Assembly (NCBI GenBank): GCA_947573445.1 | Contig: CANPFR010000015.1 | Location: forward strand, 1-37,014 | DNA from: an uncultured Clostridia bacterium | Lineage (GTDB): Bacteria > Bacillota > Clostridia > TANB77 > CAG-508 | Length of the DNA: 37,014 nt | Direction of reading: 5' to 3' | Shown: positions 1 to 8,806 of the stretch, one piece after another | Layout of the letters: each line of letters starts with the position of its first letter | Numbering within the stretch: position 1 is the first letter of the stretch | Position numbers and translations under genes: made by a program | The notes under the pieces: model-generated | Seen by the model: only the letters and a program-made list of their open reading frames with translations | What the model was told of the DNA's origin: nothing | Database searches by the model: none

Positions 1-68
<68 letters not shown>

Positions 69-77
69 AGAAATATC

Positions 78-111
78 AAGACTTGCAGAATTTTCTGTTC
101 AAGTCTTTTTT
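78..111 (+). terminator. Rho-independent terminator after tRNA-Phe
   Basis: AAGACTTG (78-85) pairs with CAAGTCTT (100-107). The loop contains a further CAGA/TCTG pairing, and a run of T follows. It ends the tRNA transcript. Confidence 0.85.
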
Positions 112-365
112 GTAAATTATGTCTCAATGTCAATAATTGGGGTGGAGCATTTTGAAAGCAACTTGTTCCTAAAGTTTCCTTGCTTTTTATCATTTGACTG
201 AAAAATCTTTAAAATTTGAATACGCTTAATAAGTCTAACACTAATATGGAGTATATTTTGAAGTTGACTTAGTTGATAGAAAAATAGAAGTTAAAGAACA
301 TCATTTGAAATTAATATAACATTAATAAATTATAGAAATTAGAATTTGATAAATGGAGGACTATA
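112..365. other. Intergenic stretch with no recognised feature
   Basis: AT-rich spacer between the tRNA terminator and the phosphoribosyltransferase gene. I see only the ribosome binding site GGAGGA at 356-361 just before the gene. No -35/-10 pair of good quality stands out, although a promoter must lie here. Confidence 0.4.
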
Positions 366-908
366 ATGAGTGGAAGAAGTAATGAAAAGATAAAGTATGA
401 AGATAAGATAAAAAGTATGTCACATGAGGAATTTAAAGGTTATTGTTTAAAATTATCAAAAGATATACAAGAATATTGTAATACTAATAATTTAAGGATT
501 GATTATGTAGTTCCAATTTTAAGAAGTGGTGCAGTTCCTGCTGTTTATATTGCAAATGAATTAAATTTAGTAAAATTTGCACCAATTCAAGTAAAAAAGA
601 TAAAACAAGATGGAATATATGACCATATAATATTATTAAATTCATTAAAAGAGTTAGACAAAGATAAAGAATTGATTTTATTAATTGTAGAAGGTACTTA
701 TAGCTCAGGAGATACTGTTAATACTGCACTAGAAGAAATAAGAAAAACTTTGCCAAGAGCAAAGATATTATTTTCTACAGTTTGTATAAGAGGAAGAGAA
801 AATATGCCCAAAGGCATAGAAAAAGGTTTTTATGGTTTTGACTTACCACGAGAGAAACTTTTTACATATCCTTGGGAAACTGTGGAAATGAAGGAAAAAA
901 TAAAATGA
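366..908 (+). CDS. Phosphoribosyltransferase-like protein
   Basis: A 180-residue protein with the fold signature of type I phosphoribosyltransferases: an early VPILRSG segment (about residue 50) and the strand-plus-loop LILLIVEGTYSSGDT at about residues 103-117, where PRPP would bind. The usual loop carries two adjacent acidic residues (as in VED.VDTG.T); here the second is glycine (VEG), so catalysis may be altered or lost. The C-terminal YPWE resembles the tail of purine-type phosphoribosyltransferases. The ATG follows GGAGGA. The next gene starts at the overlapping ATGA, so the two are translationally coupled. The substrate cannot be told from sequence; a nucleobase or a regulatory role are both possible. 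Confidence 0.7.
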   Translation: MSGRSNEKIKYEDKIKSMSHEEFKGYCLKLSKDIQEYCNTNNLRIDYVVPILRSGAVPAVYIANELNLVKFAPIQVKKIKQDGIYDHIILLNSLKELDKDKELILLIVEGTYSSGDTVNTALEEIRKTLPRAKILFSTVCIRGRENMPKGIEKGFYGFDLPREKLFTYPWETVEMKEKIK

Positions 909-1297
909 TCACTAATCAATTAGAAAATGTAATTCAAAAATACAACATAACAGAAACTGACAACATCATCTATGGAACCAATATTCCAATGCCCAATAAG
1001 GTAATTCCAACGCCATGGAAAACGTATATAAAATTTGATCAAATAGAATACTATTTCTTTTTATTTAATGAGACAGGAATTACCTTATATTCTACAGATG
1101 GTGAAAATTGTGCTACGATTCAATGGAGGGATGTAATTGAATTAAAAATAAGTCATATTTGGATACTTGGAAAAATGAAAATTAAAACAAAGGATGCTAC
1201 TTATCAGTTTCAACTGAACCGATTTGTATTTGGTTGTCCTTGGATTAAAAAAAATACTAGATATCTGGAAAATAATCATTATTTTTATTTAAAATAA
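905..1297 (+). CDS. Hypothetical protein, coupled to the phosphoribosyltransferase gene
   Basis: I do not recognise a family. The frame is open from 872, but the likely start is the ATG at 905: it forms ATGA with the stop of the upstream gene and has AAGGA (891-895) at proper spacing. The product of 130 residues has no signal peptide or membrane segment. Its middle and C-terminal half consist of short alternating hydrophobic/polar stretches rich in aromatic residues (YYFFLF, IWILGKMKIKTKD), suggesting a small beta-rich domain, perhaps PH-like. Its place between a phosphoribosyltransferase and an APH-type kinase suggests one operon of three. Confidence 0.6.
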   Translation: MITNQLENVIQKYNITETDNIIYGTNIPMPNKVIPTPWKTYIKFDQIEYYFFLFNETGITLYSTDGENCATIQWRDVIELKISHIWILGKMKIKTKDATYQFQLNRFVFGCPWIKKNTRYLENNHYFYLK

Positions 1298-1310
1298 ATG
1301 GGAGAATGTT

Positions 1311-2204
1311 ATGAGGAAATATAACGAAAATCAAATAAGAGAATGGCTAGAATCTAAATTTGATATCGAAGTCAGAAGTATCAAATTTGTTGGAAATGGT
1401 TACGATAGCGAAGCCTACTTGATAAATGAAGATTTTATTTTTAAGTTTGCTAAGCATAAATTGGCTTGTAAAGATTATTTAAAAGAGAAAAAAATACTAG
1501 ACTTTTTGAGAAATAATTTAGAGACAGATATTAAAATTCCAGAAATAGAATATTTTAGTCAAACAGAGAAAAGTGCTGTGATGGGATATAAGGCAATTCA
1601 GGGAACAGCTTTGTCTTTAAAGGTTTATCAAAAAATGAATGAAATACAAAAAGAAAAATTAGTACAAGACATTGCTCATTTTTTGAAACAATTACATTGC
1701 TTGAACATAGCACCACTGTTAGAATTTACAACGGATAATCGAAAATCCTGTTTGGAAGATTCTAAAATTTTAAAAGCGGAAATATATAATATTTTAAATA
1801 AAAAACAAAAGAATTTTATAGAGAATATATTTCAAAAAATATTAAGTAATGATAAAATTTTTAATGGCAAAAAGGCTTTATGTCATAATGACCTGAGTGG
1901 GAATCATATTCTTTTAAATGAAAACTATGAATTAGCAGGTGTTATTGATTTTGGAGATGCCTGTGTAACAGATATTTATTGCGATTTTTTATATTTGTTA
2001 GAAAAAAGCGAAGAAGAAATAGAAAGAGAATTTGGACGCAAAGTTTTGAAAGATTATGGCTTAAAAGAGATAGAAACAGTGATTGAATATGCAGATTTAA
2101 AAGAAGAGTATTATCCCATTGAAACATTAGTATGTGGCATAAAAAACAACAGTAAAGAATTGTTGAAACAAGGTTTACAATTATTAAAAGAGAAGGTAAA
2201 TTGA
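1311..2204 (+). CDS. APH(2'')-like aminoglycoside/small-molecule phosphotransferase
   Basis: A 297-residue APH/choline-kinase-fold phosphotransferase. The Brenner-type catalytic motif is CHNDLSGNH with Asp194; the metal-binding IDFGD has Asp213. From memory the spacing and flanking words (EYFSQ...MGYKAIQGT, YCDFLYLLE.SEEEI, EEYYPIET..CGIK) follow the APH(2'') domain of the bifunctional AAC(6')-APH(2'') resistance enzyme closely, so GTP/ATP-dependent phosphorylation of an aminoglycoside or similar alcohol is the best guess. Base composition matches the neighbours and no mobile element is seen, so it looks chromosomal. It starts 13 bases after the previous stop with GGGAG upstream, and a terminator follows directly. 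Resistance is inferred, not shown. Confidence 0.8.
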   Translation: MRKYNENQIREWLESKFDIEVRSIKFVGNGYDSEAYLINEDFIFKFAKHKLACKDYLKEKKILDFLRNNLETDIKIPEIEYFSQTEKSAVMGYKAIQGTALSLKVYQKMNEIQKEKLVQDIAHFLKQLHCLNIAPLLEFTTDNRKSCLEDSKILKAEIYNILNKKQKNFIENIFQKILSNDKIFNGKKALCHNDLSGNHILLNENYELAGVIDFGDACVTDIYCDFLYLLEKSEEEIEREFGRKVLKDYGLKEIETVIEYADLKEEYYPIETLVCGIKNNSKELLKQGLQLLKEKVN

Positions 2205-2230
2205 AAATCAGTTTTACAGCTGATTTTTTT
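2204..2230 (+). terminator. Rho-independent terminator
   Basis: AAAATCAG (2204-2211) pairs with CTGATTTT (2220-2227) around an 8-base loop, followed by T residues. It begins at the last base of the APH-like gene and separates it from the S10 promoter. Confidence 0.8.
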
Positions 2231-2263
2231 ATGTTAAAAATAAAGAAATTTTTGGAAAAACTG

Positions 2264-2293
2264 TTGACAAATCCTACCAATCCGTAGTATAAT
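2264..2293 (+). promoter_or_regulatory. Sigma-A type promoter of the S10 ribosomal operon
   Basis: Consensus -35 TTGACA (2264-2269) and -10 TATAAT (2288-2293), 18-base spacer. It is the only strong promoter seen ahead of the long ribosomal cluster; transcription would begin near 2300. Confidence 0.85.
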
Positions 2294-2299
2294 ATCAAT

Positions 2300-2542
2300 T
2301 GCGTGTAGATTTGCGATGAAGCAGGATGTGGCTACGTAAGTTTTCTTACGGAGGGAACTCCTGCAGAGTATGTCGTGGCTTAGACCAGGCGATAAGTTTG
2401 ATAAACGTATTTGATAAAAACTTATCCAGGTAATTTTTATAAAACAGATGAAAATACTTGGATAAAAAAAGGTGAAAAACGAAACACTCGGATGCGTTAA
2501 TAACTTGCCGTTAATCGTAATAATAAAAAAGGAGGGAAAAAA
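2300..2542 (+). promoter_or_regulatory. Structured 5' leader of the S10 operon
   Basis: About 240 untranslated nucleotides between promoter and rpsJ. GCAGGA (2321-2326) pairs with TCCTGC (2359-2364) and encloses the perfect hairpin CGTAAG-TTTT-CTTACG (2335-2350). A second hairpin pairs GATAAGTTT (2391-2399) with AAACTTATC (2418-2426). Long leaders of S10 operons are autoregulated by ribosomal protein L4 in enterobacteria; which protein, if any, binds here is unknown. The rpsJ ribosome binding site AGGAGGG lies at the end. Confidence 0.55.
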
Positions 2543-2870
2543 ATGGCAACATCAAACAAAATAGGAAGTGACAAAATTAGAATTAGATTAAAAGCTTATG
2601 ATTATGTTGTTTTAGATCAGTCTGCTGAAAAAATAGTAGAAACTGCTAAGAGAACAGGAGCAAAAGTGTCTCGGACCAATTCCACTTCCAACAGAGAAAG
2701 AAGTCATAACAATTTTACGTTCTCCACATAAACACAAAGATTCAAGAGAACAATTTGAAATGAGAACACATAAAAGAGTAATTGACATTCTTTATCCAAC
2801 GCAAAAAACAGTTGATAATTTAATGAAACTTGAATTACCAGCTGGTGTTGATATTGAAATTAAGTTATAA
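2543..2870 (+). CDS. rpsJ: 30S ribosomal protein S10, +1 frameshift at CGG codon 44
   Basis: S10 of the 30S head; also NusE in antitermination. Residues 1-43 are read from 2543; the zero frame then meets CGG at 2672-2674 and hits a stop at 2731. Skipping C2672 gives [10 protein letters not shown], the invariant S10 loop, and the frame runs on through the usual C terminus ([18 protein letters not shown]) to TAA at 2868-2870, for 108 residues in all, the normal length. The extra base falls directly before a conserved glycine codon GGA. AGGAG occurs at 2656-2660, 11 bases upstream of the site. No second rpsJ is in the window. The gene is essential, so either the shift is made by the ribosome or the base is a sequencing error (see findings). 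Confidence 0.92.
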
Positions 2871-3041
2871 ATTAGCTTATAAACAAATGAAAGTGAAGTT
2901 TATTAAGGTTAAATTAGAACTTATGCAACCACGAAAAAGAGTTGCAACACCTTAAAAGAAAGGTTAATTTAGAGTGAAAACCCTAAAAAAGACCATGCTG
3001 ACAAAAAGTTCAGCCAATAGTAAAATTTAGGAGGAATAGAA

Positions 3042-3677
3042 ATGAAAAAAGCAATTATAGGAAGAAAAGTTGGGATGACTCAAATTTTTGACGAAACAGG
3101 TGCTGTTATTCCAGTCACTGTTATTGAATGTGGACCATGTCCAGTTGTTCAAGTGAAAACGGTTGAAACAGATGGGTATAATGCTGTTCAGTTAGGATTT
3201 GGAGAAGTGAAAGAAATAAAGGTGAATAAGCCTAAAAAAGGTCATTTCTCAAAAGCAAGTGTAAAACCAACAAAACACTTAAGAGAATTTAGATTAGAAG
3301 ATATAACTACAGTAAAAGTAGGAGATGAAATAAAAGTAGATACATTTGAGGCGGGAGAAGCAGTTGATATTCAAGGTATCACAAAAGGAAAAGGTTTCCA
3401 AGGTGTTATTAAACGTCATGGACAATCAAGAGGACCAATGGGACATGGTTCTATGTATCATAGAAGACCAGGTTCAATGGGGCCATGTTCAACCCCAGGT
3501 AGGGTATTCAAAGGCAAAAAATTACCAGGACATATGGGAGTTGATACAGTTACCATTCAAAATCTTATAATTATTCGTGTAGATTCTGATAAAAATGCTA
3601 TTTTGGTAAAAGGAAGTGTACCTGGAAACAAAGGTAGCATATTAAAAATAAATGATAGTGTAAAGAAAAGTAAATAG
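3042..3677 (+). CDS. rplC: 50S ribosomal protein L3
   Basis: L3 of 211 residues, normal length. It begins with [18 protein letters not shown], the standard start, and carries the central loop [12 protein letters not shown] and the GPMGHGS...[23 protein letters not shown] stretch (about residues 125-170) that reaches the peptidyl transferase centre. It lies 171 bases after rpsJ; that gap holds a short GCAAC/GTTGC hairpin near 2925 and no gene. Ribosome binding site AGGAGG at 3030-3035. Role: early assembly protein of the large subunit. Confidence 0.97.
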   Translation: MKKAIIGRKVGMTQIFDETGAVIPVTVIECGPCPVVQVKTVETDGYNAVQLGFGEVKEIKVNKPKKGHFSKASVKPTKHLREFRLEDITTVKVGDEIKVDTFEAGEAVDIQGITKGKGFQGVIKRHGQSRGPMGHGSMYHRRPGSMGPCSTPGRVFKGKKLPGHMGVDTVTIQNLIIIRVDSDKNAILVKGSVPGNKGSILKINDSVKKSK

Positions 3678-3697
3678 AAAGGAAGGAGGAAAGTTAA

Positions 3698-4321
3698 ATG
3701 CCTAAAGTAGAAGTATATAACATAGAAGGTAAAAAAGTTAGCGATATTGATTTAAAAGAAGAAATATTTGGAATTGAACCAAATGAAGGTTTAGTACACA
3801 GTGTGTTAGTCAATTATTTAGCTAATCAAAGACAAGGAACACAAAGTACCAAAACAAGAAGTGAAGTTAGAGGCGGTGGAAGGAAACCATGGAGACAAAA
3901 AGGTACTGGTCGTGCAAGACAAGGTTCGATACGTAGCCCACAATGGATTAAAGGTGGTATTGCATTAGGACCAAAACCACGTTCTTATAAGTATAGAGTA
4001 AATAAAAAAGAAAAGAGATTAGCAATCAAATCAATTTTAAGTTCAAAAGTTTTAGAAAGCAATTTAGTTGTTGTAGATAAATTTGATTTCAAAGAAATCA
4101 AAACAAAGCAAATGGCAAATGCAATGAGAAACTTAAAAATTGAAGATAAGACTTTAATTATGCTTGCAACAGGAGATGAAAAAGTTCAAAAATCAGCGAG
4201 AAATTTAGAAGGAGTTAGAACGACTTCAGTTGCAACCATTAATGTATTTGACTTGCTTAAGTACAAAAAATTAGTTTTAACAGTTGATTCTGTTAAGAAA
4301 TTAGAGGAGGTGTATGCTTAA
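3698..4321 (+). CDS. rplD: 50S ribosomal protein L4
   Basis: L4, 207 residues. The exit-tunnel loop is clear at about residues 40-85 ([20 protein letters not shown] and [16 protein letters not shown]). The globular domain follows with the usual [16 protein letters not shown] end. It starts after GGAGGA, 20 bases downstream of rplC, and its end overlaps the first codons of the rplW frame. In enterobacteria L4 represses its own operon through the S10 leader; whether it does so here is not visible. Confidence 0.97.
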   Translation: MPKVEVYNIEGKKVSDIDLKEEIFGIEPNEGLVHSVLVNYLANQRQGTQSTKTRSEVRGGGRKPWRQKGTGRARQGSIRSPQWIKGGIALGPKPRSYKYRVNKKEKRLAIKSILSSKVLESNLVVVDKFDFKEIKTKQMANAMRNLKIEDKTLIMLATGDEKVQKSARNLEGVRTTSVATINVFDLLKYKKLVLTVDSVKKLEEVYA

Positions 4322-4667
4322 AATGGTAGCAGAAGATATTATTATAAAACCAATTATTACAGAAAAAAGTAATATGGATATGCAAGATGGAAAATACACT
4401 TTCAAAGTTGCAAAAAAAGCAACAAAAGTTGAAATCAGAAAAGCAGTTGAAAAATTATTTGATGTCAAAGTTTTAAAAGTAAATACAATCATGGTTAAAG
4501 GAAAAGCCAAAAGAGTTGGTGTTCACAGAGGAATGACATCAGATTGGAAAAAGGCAATTGTTACGATTGATACCAATGCTGGAGATATTAAATATCTTGC
4601 AAAAGGCGGAAAAGAAGTGAAAATTTCTAAAAAATATAATGACTCAATCGATGCTTTTAATGCATAA
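4314..4667 (+). CDS. rplW: 50S ribosomal protein L23
   Basis: L23 of 117 residues, somewhat longer than the usual 95-100. The signature [10 protein letters not shown] (residues 10-19) and [21 protein letters not shown] are present, followed by the RVGVHRG.TSDWKKA segment. The first ATG (4314) overlaps the end of rplD; a second ATG at 4323 is an alternative start, and GAGGAGG (4304-4310) lies unusually close to the first and rather far from the second. L23 sits at the tunnel exit, where trigger factor and SRP dock. Confidence 0.95.
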   Translation: MLKMVAEDIIIKPIITEKSNMDMQDGKYTFKVAKKATKVEIRKAVEKLFDVKVLKVNTIMVKGKAKRVGVHRGMTSDWKKAIVTIDTNAGDIKYLAKGGKEVKISKKYNDSIDAFNA

Positions 4668-4745
4668 ATTTTGCTAAAGTAAATTAGCATTATAAAAAAT
4701 TATCTGGAAATAACCAGGAAAATAAATAAAGGAGAGAAAAAAGAA

Positions 4746-5573
4746 ATGGGAATTAAACATTATAGACCATATACACCATCAAGAAGAAATATGACAACTT
4801 CAACATTTGAAGAAATCACAAAAAAAACACCTGAGAAATCTTTGTTAGCAAAAAAGAAGAAAAATGCTGGTAGAAATTCATATGGTAGGATTACTGTAAG
4901 ACATCAAGGTGGTGGAAATAGACAAAAATACAGAATAATTGATTTTAAAAGAAAGAAAGACGACATGTTTGCAACTGTTATTGGAATTGAATATGATCCA
5001 AACAGAAGTGCAAATATCGCCTTAATTCAATATGAAGATGGAACTAAAAGTTACATCTTAGCACCAGAAAAAATAACGGATGGTGACAAAGTAATATCAG
5101 GAACAAATGTAGATATTAAACCAGGAAATGCTATGCCAATAGCAAGCATTCCAGTTGGTACAATGATTCACAATATTGAATTAAATCCAGGGCAGGGTGG
5201 AAAATTAGTTCGTTCTGCTGGGCAAGATGCTCAATTGATGGCGAAAGAAGGGGCTTATGCACACGTAAGACTTCCATCAGGAGAAATGAGACTAATCAGT
5301 GTAAAATGTAGAGCTACAATTGGAACAATTGGAAATAGTGATCATGAAAACATTAAATTGGGAAAAGCTGGTAGAAAAAGACATATGGGAATTCGCCCAA
5401 CTGTGAGAGGTTCTGTTATGAACCCATGTGATCACCCTCATGGTGGTGGTGAAGGTAGAGCACCAGTTGGTAGACCAGGACCATTAACACCTTGGGGCAA
5501 ACCAGCATTAGGTTACAAGACGCGAAATAAGAAAAAACAGTCCAATAAATTTATTGTTAAGAGAAGAAAATAG
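4746..5573 (+). CDS. rplB: 50S ribosomal protein L2
   Basis: L2, 275 residues, standard length and start ([16 protein letters not shown]). The C-terminal signature [20 protein letters not shown] and [13 protein letters not shown] holds the conserved histidine needed for peptidyl transfer and subunit association. Ribosome binding site GGAGAG before ATG. The 78-base gap to rplW carries nothing notable. Confidence 0.98.
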   Translation: MGIKHYRPYTPSRRNMTTSTFEEITKKTPEKSLLAKKKKNAGRNSYGRITVRHQGGGNRQKYRIIDFKRKKDDMFATVIGIEYDPNRSANIALIQYEDGTKSYILAPEKITDGDKVISGTNVDIKPGNAMPIASIPVGTMIHNIELNPGQGGKLVRSAGQDAQLMAKEGAYAHVRLPSGEMRLISVKCRATIGTIGNSDHENIKLGKAGRKRHMGIRPTVRGSVMNPCDHPHGGGEGRAPVGRPGPLTPWGKPALGYKTRNKKKQSNKFIVKRRK

Positions 5574-5593
5574 GTTGAAAGGAGGAAAAAGTA

Positions 5594-5887
5594 ATGTCAA
5601 CAGTGAAAAAGGAAAAGGAAGAGAGAATACAAAAACCACCATTTATAGAACCTAAATTATTAAAGAGAATAGAAGCTATGAATGAGTCTGGTAAAAAAGA
5701 AGTGTTGAAAACGTGGTCGAGAGCTTCTACCATATATCCACAAATGATTGGACATACAATTGCTGTTCATGATGGTAGAAAACATGTGCCTATTTATATT
5801 TCTGAAGAAATGATTGGTCATAAATTAGGAGAATTTGTACCAACCAGAACTTTTAAAGGGCATAGCGGAGATAAGAAAACGAAATAG
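5594..5887 (+). CDS. rpsS: 30S ribosomal protein S19
   Basis: S19, 97 residues. The N terminus is altered and slightly extended compared with the common MSRSLKKGPF start (here [20 protein letters not shown]), but the core [48 protein letters not shown] is typical. It binds 16S rRNA in the head with S13. AGGAGG stands 9 bases before the ATG, and the gene follows rplB by 20 bases. Confidence 0.97.
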   Translation: MSTVKKEKEERIQKPPFIEPKLLKRIEAMNESGKKEVLKTWSRASTIYPQMIGHTIAVHDGRKHVPIYISEEMIGHKLGEFVPTRTFKGHSGDKKTK

Positions 5888-5924
5888 AATTATATTCTAA
5901 AAAATCGAAGAGGAGGTATAAACT

Positions 5925-6293
5925 GTGGAAGAAAAAGCAATAGAGACAGATGTAATAGAAGCAAAAGCAACTTTAAAATATGCTAGAATATCGAGCAGAA
6001 AAGTTAAAATTGTGGCTGATTTAATCAGAAACAAAAAGGTAGAAGAAGCTTTGAGCATTTTAAAATTTGCTCCAAAAGCATCCAGTGAAATATTGGAAAA
6101 ACTTTTGAAATCAGCAATTGCAAATGCTGAAAATAATCATTTTATGAATAGAAGTAATTTATATGTTGCAGAGATTTTTGCTAATCAAGGTCCTACATTG
6201 AAAAGAATTAGACCAGCAGCAAAAGGTTCTGCGGTAAGAATTAGAAAAAGAACAAGTCATATAACAATTGTGTTAAGAGAAATGGCGAAATAA
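5925..6293 (+). CDS. rplV: 50S ribosomal protein L22
   Basis: L22, 122 residues, starting at GTG after GAGGAGG. An N-terminal extension of about 14 residues ([14 protein letters not shown]) precedes the usual [21 protein letters not shown]. The C-terminal beta-hairpin ([25 protein letters not shown]) that lines the exit tunnel near the macrolide site is intact. Confidence 0.97.
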   Translation: MEEKAIETDVIEAKATLKYARISSRKVKIVADLIRNKKVEEALSILKFAPKASSEILEKLLKSAIANAENNHFMNRSNLYVAEIFANQGPTLKRIRPAAKGSAVRIRKRTSHITIVLREMAK

Positions 6294-6312
6294 AGAAAGG
6301 AGATTACAAGAC

Positions 6313-6975
6313 ATGGGACAAAAAGTTCATCCAAATGGGATAAGAGTTGGTATCATTAGAGACTGGAACTCAAAATGGTATGCAGATTCTAAGAATTATA
6401 GTGACTACTTAGTGGAAGATTATAAAATCCGTCAATATGTAAAGAAAAAATTATATATTAGCGGAATTTCAAAAATAGAGATTGAAAGAACTGCAAAGTG
6501 TGTAAAAGTTAATGTTTACACAGCAAAGCCAGGTTTGGTAATTGGAAAAGGTGGAAATCTTTCAGAAGCTCTAAAAAATGAATTAGAAAAAATGATTAAT
6601 AAACAAGTTAGTTTAAACATTGTTGAAGTAAAAAATATTGATACAGATGCACAATTAGTTGCAGAAAATATAGCAGGACAATTAGAAAGAAGAATTTCAT
6701 TCAGAAGAGCTATGAAACAATGTATGCAAAAATCTATGAAAGCAGGGGCTTTAGGAATTAAAACTTCAGTATCAGGAAGATTAGGTGGAGCTGATATGGC
6801 AAGAACTGAATTTTATAAAGATGGGACGATTCCATTACAAACGTTAAGAGCGGATATTGATTATGGATTTGCAGAAGCAGATACTACTTATGGAAAAATC
6901 GGTGTTAAAGTTTGGATTTATAAAGGTGAAATTCTGCCAACCAAAAAAGATGCACAAGAAGGAGGTAGAGACTAA
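6313..6975 (+). CDS. rpsC: 30S ribosomal protein S3
   Basis: S3, 220 residues. It starts with the standard [14 protein letters not shown], has the KH-domain loop GLVIGKGG at about residues 74-81, and the C-terminal domain [22 protein letters not shown] with [10 protein letters not shown]. Its TAA overlaps the ATG of rplP (TAATG), so the two are translationally coupled. Confidence 0.98.
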   Translation: MGQKVHPNGIRVGIIRDWNSKWYADSKNYSDYLVEDYKIRQYVKKKLYISGISKIEIERTAKCVKVNVYTAKPGLVIGKGGNLSEALKNELEKMINKQVSLNIVEVKNIDTDAQLVAENIAGQLERRISFRRAMKQCMQKSMKAGALGIKTSVSGRLGGADMARTEFYKDGTIPLQTLRADIDYGFAEADTTYGKIGVKVWIYKGEILPTKKDAQEGGRD

Positions 6976-7409
6976 TGCCATTAATGCCTAAAAAAACGAA
7001 ATTTAGAAAAATGCAAAAAGGTAGAAATAGAGGGAAAGCAACGCGTGGAAATGTTGTAAATGAAGGAGAATTTGGAATTCAAGCAACATCAGCTGGATGG
7101 ATTACTTCTAACCAAATTGAAGCTGCCAGAATTGCGATGACACGTTATATCAAAAGGGGTGGAAAAGTTTGGATCAAGATATTTCCAGACAAACCAATTA
7201 CTAGTAAACCAATCGGAACACGTATGGGTAAAGGTAAAGGTGCTCCAGAATATTGGGTAGCAGTTGTAAAACCAGGGAGAGTTATGTTTGAACTTGCTGG
7301 TGTTTCAGAAGATATTGCAAGAGAAGCATTGCGTTTAGCAGGACATAAATTACCTGTGAAAACAAAATTTGTAAAAAGAGAAGTAGGCGGTGATTTAGAT
7401 GAAGAATAA
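6975..7409 (+). CDS. rplP: 50S ribosomal protein L16
   Basis: L16, 144 residues: [10 protein letters not shown] start, [27 protein letters not shown] core, and [25 protein letters not shown], the loop near the A-site tRNA elbow. ATG overlaps the stop of rpsC; a second in-frame ATG (codon 4) could also serve and would give the more common MPKKTK start. Its last codons overlap the beginning of rpmC. Confidence 0.97.
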   Translation: MPLMPKKTKFRKMQKGRNRGKATRGNVVNEGEFGIQATSAGWITSNQIEAARIAMTRYIKRGGKVWIKIFPDKPITSKPIGTRMGKGKGAPEYWVAVVKPGRVMFELAGVSEDIAREALRLAGHKLPVKTKFVKREVGGDLDEE

Positions 7410-7596
7410 GAAATTAAATGAAATGTCTTCACCTGAGCTAGAAAAAGAACTAACAGAATTGAAATCGGAATTATTCAAATTACGTTTTAGTTTGGCAACA
7501 AACGGATTGGATAATCCAATGAGAATTCGTGAAGTTAGGCGCGAAATTGCCAGAGTAAAGACAATACTTAGAAAAAGAGAGTTAAGTGGATCGTAG
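7399..7596 (+). CDS. rpmC: 50S ribosomal protein L29
   Basis: L29, 65 residues, two-helix protein next to the exit tunnel. Typical words: [46 protein letters not shown]. The ATG lies inside the last codons of rplP (11-base overlap), so coupling to rplP is expected. Confidence 0.95.
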   Translation: MKNKKLNEMSSPELEKELTELKSELFKLRFSLATNGLDNPMRIREVRREIARVKTILRKRELSGS

Positions 7597-7677
7597 GCGA
7601 AGTATGAGCTATACAAAAATCACTTATGCAATAAAAATTGCAGACTTTAGAAAATTAGGAAAGGAGATAGTCTTAAT

Positions 7678-7941
7678 ATGGAAGAAAGAAATCTTCGTAA
7701 AACAATGATTGGTACAGTAGTTTCTGATAAAATGGATAAAACGATTGTAGTTGCTGTAGAAGACAATGTAACACATCCGATTTATAAGAAAACTGTCAAA
7801 AGAACTTATAAATTAAAAGCTCACGATGAAGAAAATGAATGCAAAGTGGGAGACAAGGTAGAAGTTATGGAAACAAGACCTCTATCTAAGGATAAAAGAT
7901 GGAGACTAATAAAAGTAGTCGAAAAAGCGATCATAAAATAA
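7678..7941 (+). CDS. rpsQ: 30S ribosomal protein S17
   Basis: S17, 87 residues, OB fold. [28 protein letters not shown] is the standard beginning, and [40 protein letters not shown] the standard core. AAAGGAG at 7660-7666 precedes the ATG. The 81-base gap to rpmC has no gene. Confidence 0.97.
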   Translation: MEERNLRKTMIGTVVSDKMDKTIVVAVEDNVTHPIYKKTVKRTYKLKAHDEENECKVGDKVEVMETRPLSKDKRWRLIKVVEKAIIK

Positions 7942-7981
7942 GCTGTAATAGAAAGTTTTAAGAAAGAAGGAGGAACCTTAA

Positions 7982-8350
7982 ATGGTACAACAACAAACTA
8001 GATTAAAAGTAGCTGATAATACTGGTGCAAGAGAACTTATGTGTATCAGATGTTTAGGCGGATCCTATAGAAGATATGCAGAAATAGGAGATGTTATTGT
8101 TGCGTCTGTTAAATCTGCTACACCAGGTGGCGTTGTAAAAAAAGGAGAAGTGGTAAAAGCTGTCATTGTTAGAACAAAGAAAAGGATTAGGCGTCCAGAT
8201 GGTTCTTACGTAAGATTTGATGAAAATGCTGCTGTTATTATTCGTGAAGATGGGACTCCAAAAGGAACACGTATTTTTGGACCAGTAGCAAGAGAGTTAA
8301 GAGATAAGAATTATTTGAAAATATTATCTTTAGCTCCAGAGGTTCTTTAA
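7982..8350 (+). CDS. rplN: 50S ribosomal protein L14
   Basis: L14, 122 residues, exact family length. [27 protein letters not shown] start, [17 protein letters not shown] and [29 protein letters not shown] follow. It forms a bridge to 16S rRNA. GGAGG stands 7 bases before the ATG. Confidence 0.98.
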   Translation: MVQQQTRLKVADNTGARELMCIRCLGGSYRRYAEIGDVIVASVKSATPGGVVKKGEVVKAVIVRTKKRIRRPDGSYVRFDENAAVIIREDGTPKGTRIFGPVARELRDKNYLKILSLAPEVL

Positions 8351-8359
8351 GCTCTTGGT

Positions 8360-8386
8360 TTTTATGAGTTTTTGAAACTCATAAAA
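8360..8386 (+). repeat. Perfect 12-bp hairpin between rplN and rplX
   Basis: TTTTATGAGTTT (8360-8371) and AAACTCATAAAA (8375-8386) form a perfect stem with a 3-base loop, 10 bases after the rplN stop. No T run follows, so it is not a normal terminator. Within an operon it may mark an RNA processing or stability site. Confidence 0.6.
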
Positions 8387-8469
8387 GGTTAGAGATTAAA
8401 GATGCAAAAATTTTGAAAAAATTTTTACATTCATTATAAAAATCTAAAAAAGAATTAGAGGTGAATAAA

Positions 8470-8781
8470 TTGAAAATCAAAAAAGGTGATAATGTCAAAA
8501 TTTTATCAGGAAATGATAAAGACAAAACGGGTGAAGTTTTAGAAGTAATTCCTAAAAAGAATAAAATTGTTGTAAAAGGTGTTAATGTTCGAAAAAAACA
8601 TGTAAAACCTAGAAAACAAGGTGATGAAGGTGGAATTATTTCAGTAGAATGTCCAATTGATAGCAGTAAAGCCAATATTGTGTGTAGTAAATGTGGAAAA
8701 GCAACCAGAATTGGATATCAAGAAGAAAAAGGCAAAAAAGTACGCATTTGTAAAAAATGTGGTGAGAAACTTAAAAAGTAA
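8470..8781 (+). CDS. rplX: 50S ribosomal protein L24
   Basis: L24, about 103 residues with KOW motif (KKGDNVKILSGNDKDKTGEVLEVIPKKNKIVVKGVN). The C-terminal half has two CxxC pairs (CSKCGKATRIGY...VRICKKCGE), the zinc-ribbon form found in many Firmicutes. The frame opens with GTG at 8461, but TTG at 8470 is preferred because AGAGGTG (8456-8462) is then spaced by 7 bases and the protein begins MKIKKGDN like relatives. L24 initiates assembly of the large subunit. Confidence 0.93.
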   Translation: MKIKKGDNVKILSGNDKDKTGEVLEVIPKKNKIVVKGVNVRKKHVKPRKQGDEGGIISVECPIDSSKANIVCSKCGKATRIGYQEEKGKKVRICKKCGEKLKK

Positions 8782-8806
8782 ATAGAAAGGAGGAATTTTA
8801 AGTAAG

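Noticed and set aside
872..904. Upstream start of the second gene at 872
   Set aside because: It lies inside the phosphoribosyltransferase gene without a ribosome binding site; ATG 905 has one and overlaps the stop as ATGA.
2672..2674. Simple reassignment of CGG to another amino acid
   Set aside because: Reading CGG as any residue leaves the downstream sequence out of frame; only skipping one base restores the families.
2543..2731. rpsJ read as a 62-residue truncated S10
   Set aside because: The downstream frame carries the rest of a full-length S10 without further damage; a decayed copy would show more changes, and no other copy is present.
3346..3570. Out-of-frame and antisense ORFs inside ribosomal genes
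   Set aside because: They lack start signals and only reflect the low stop density in shifted frames of conserved genes.
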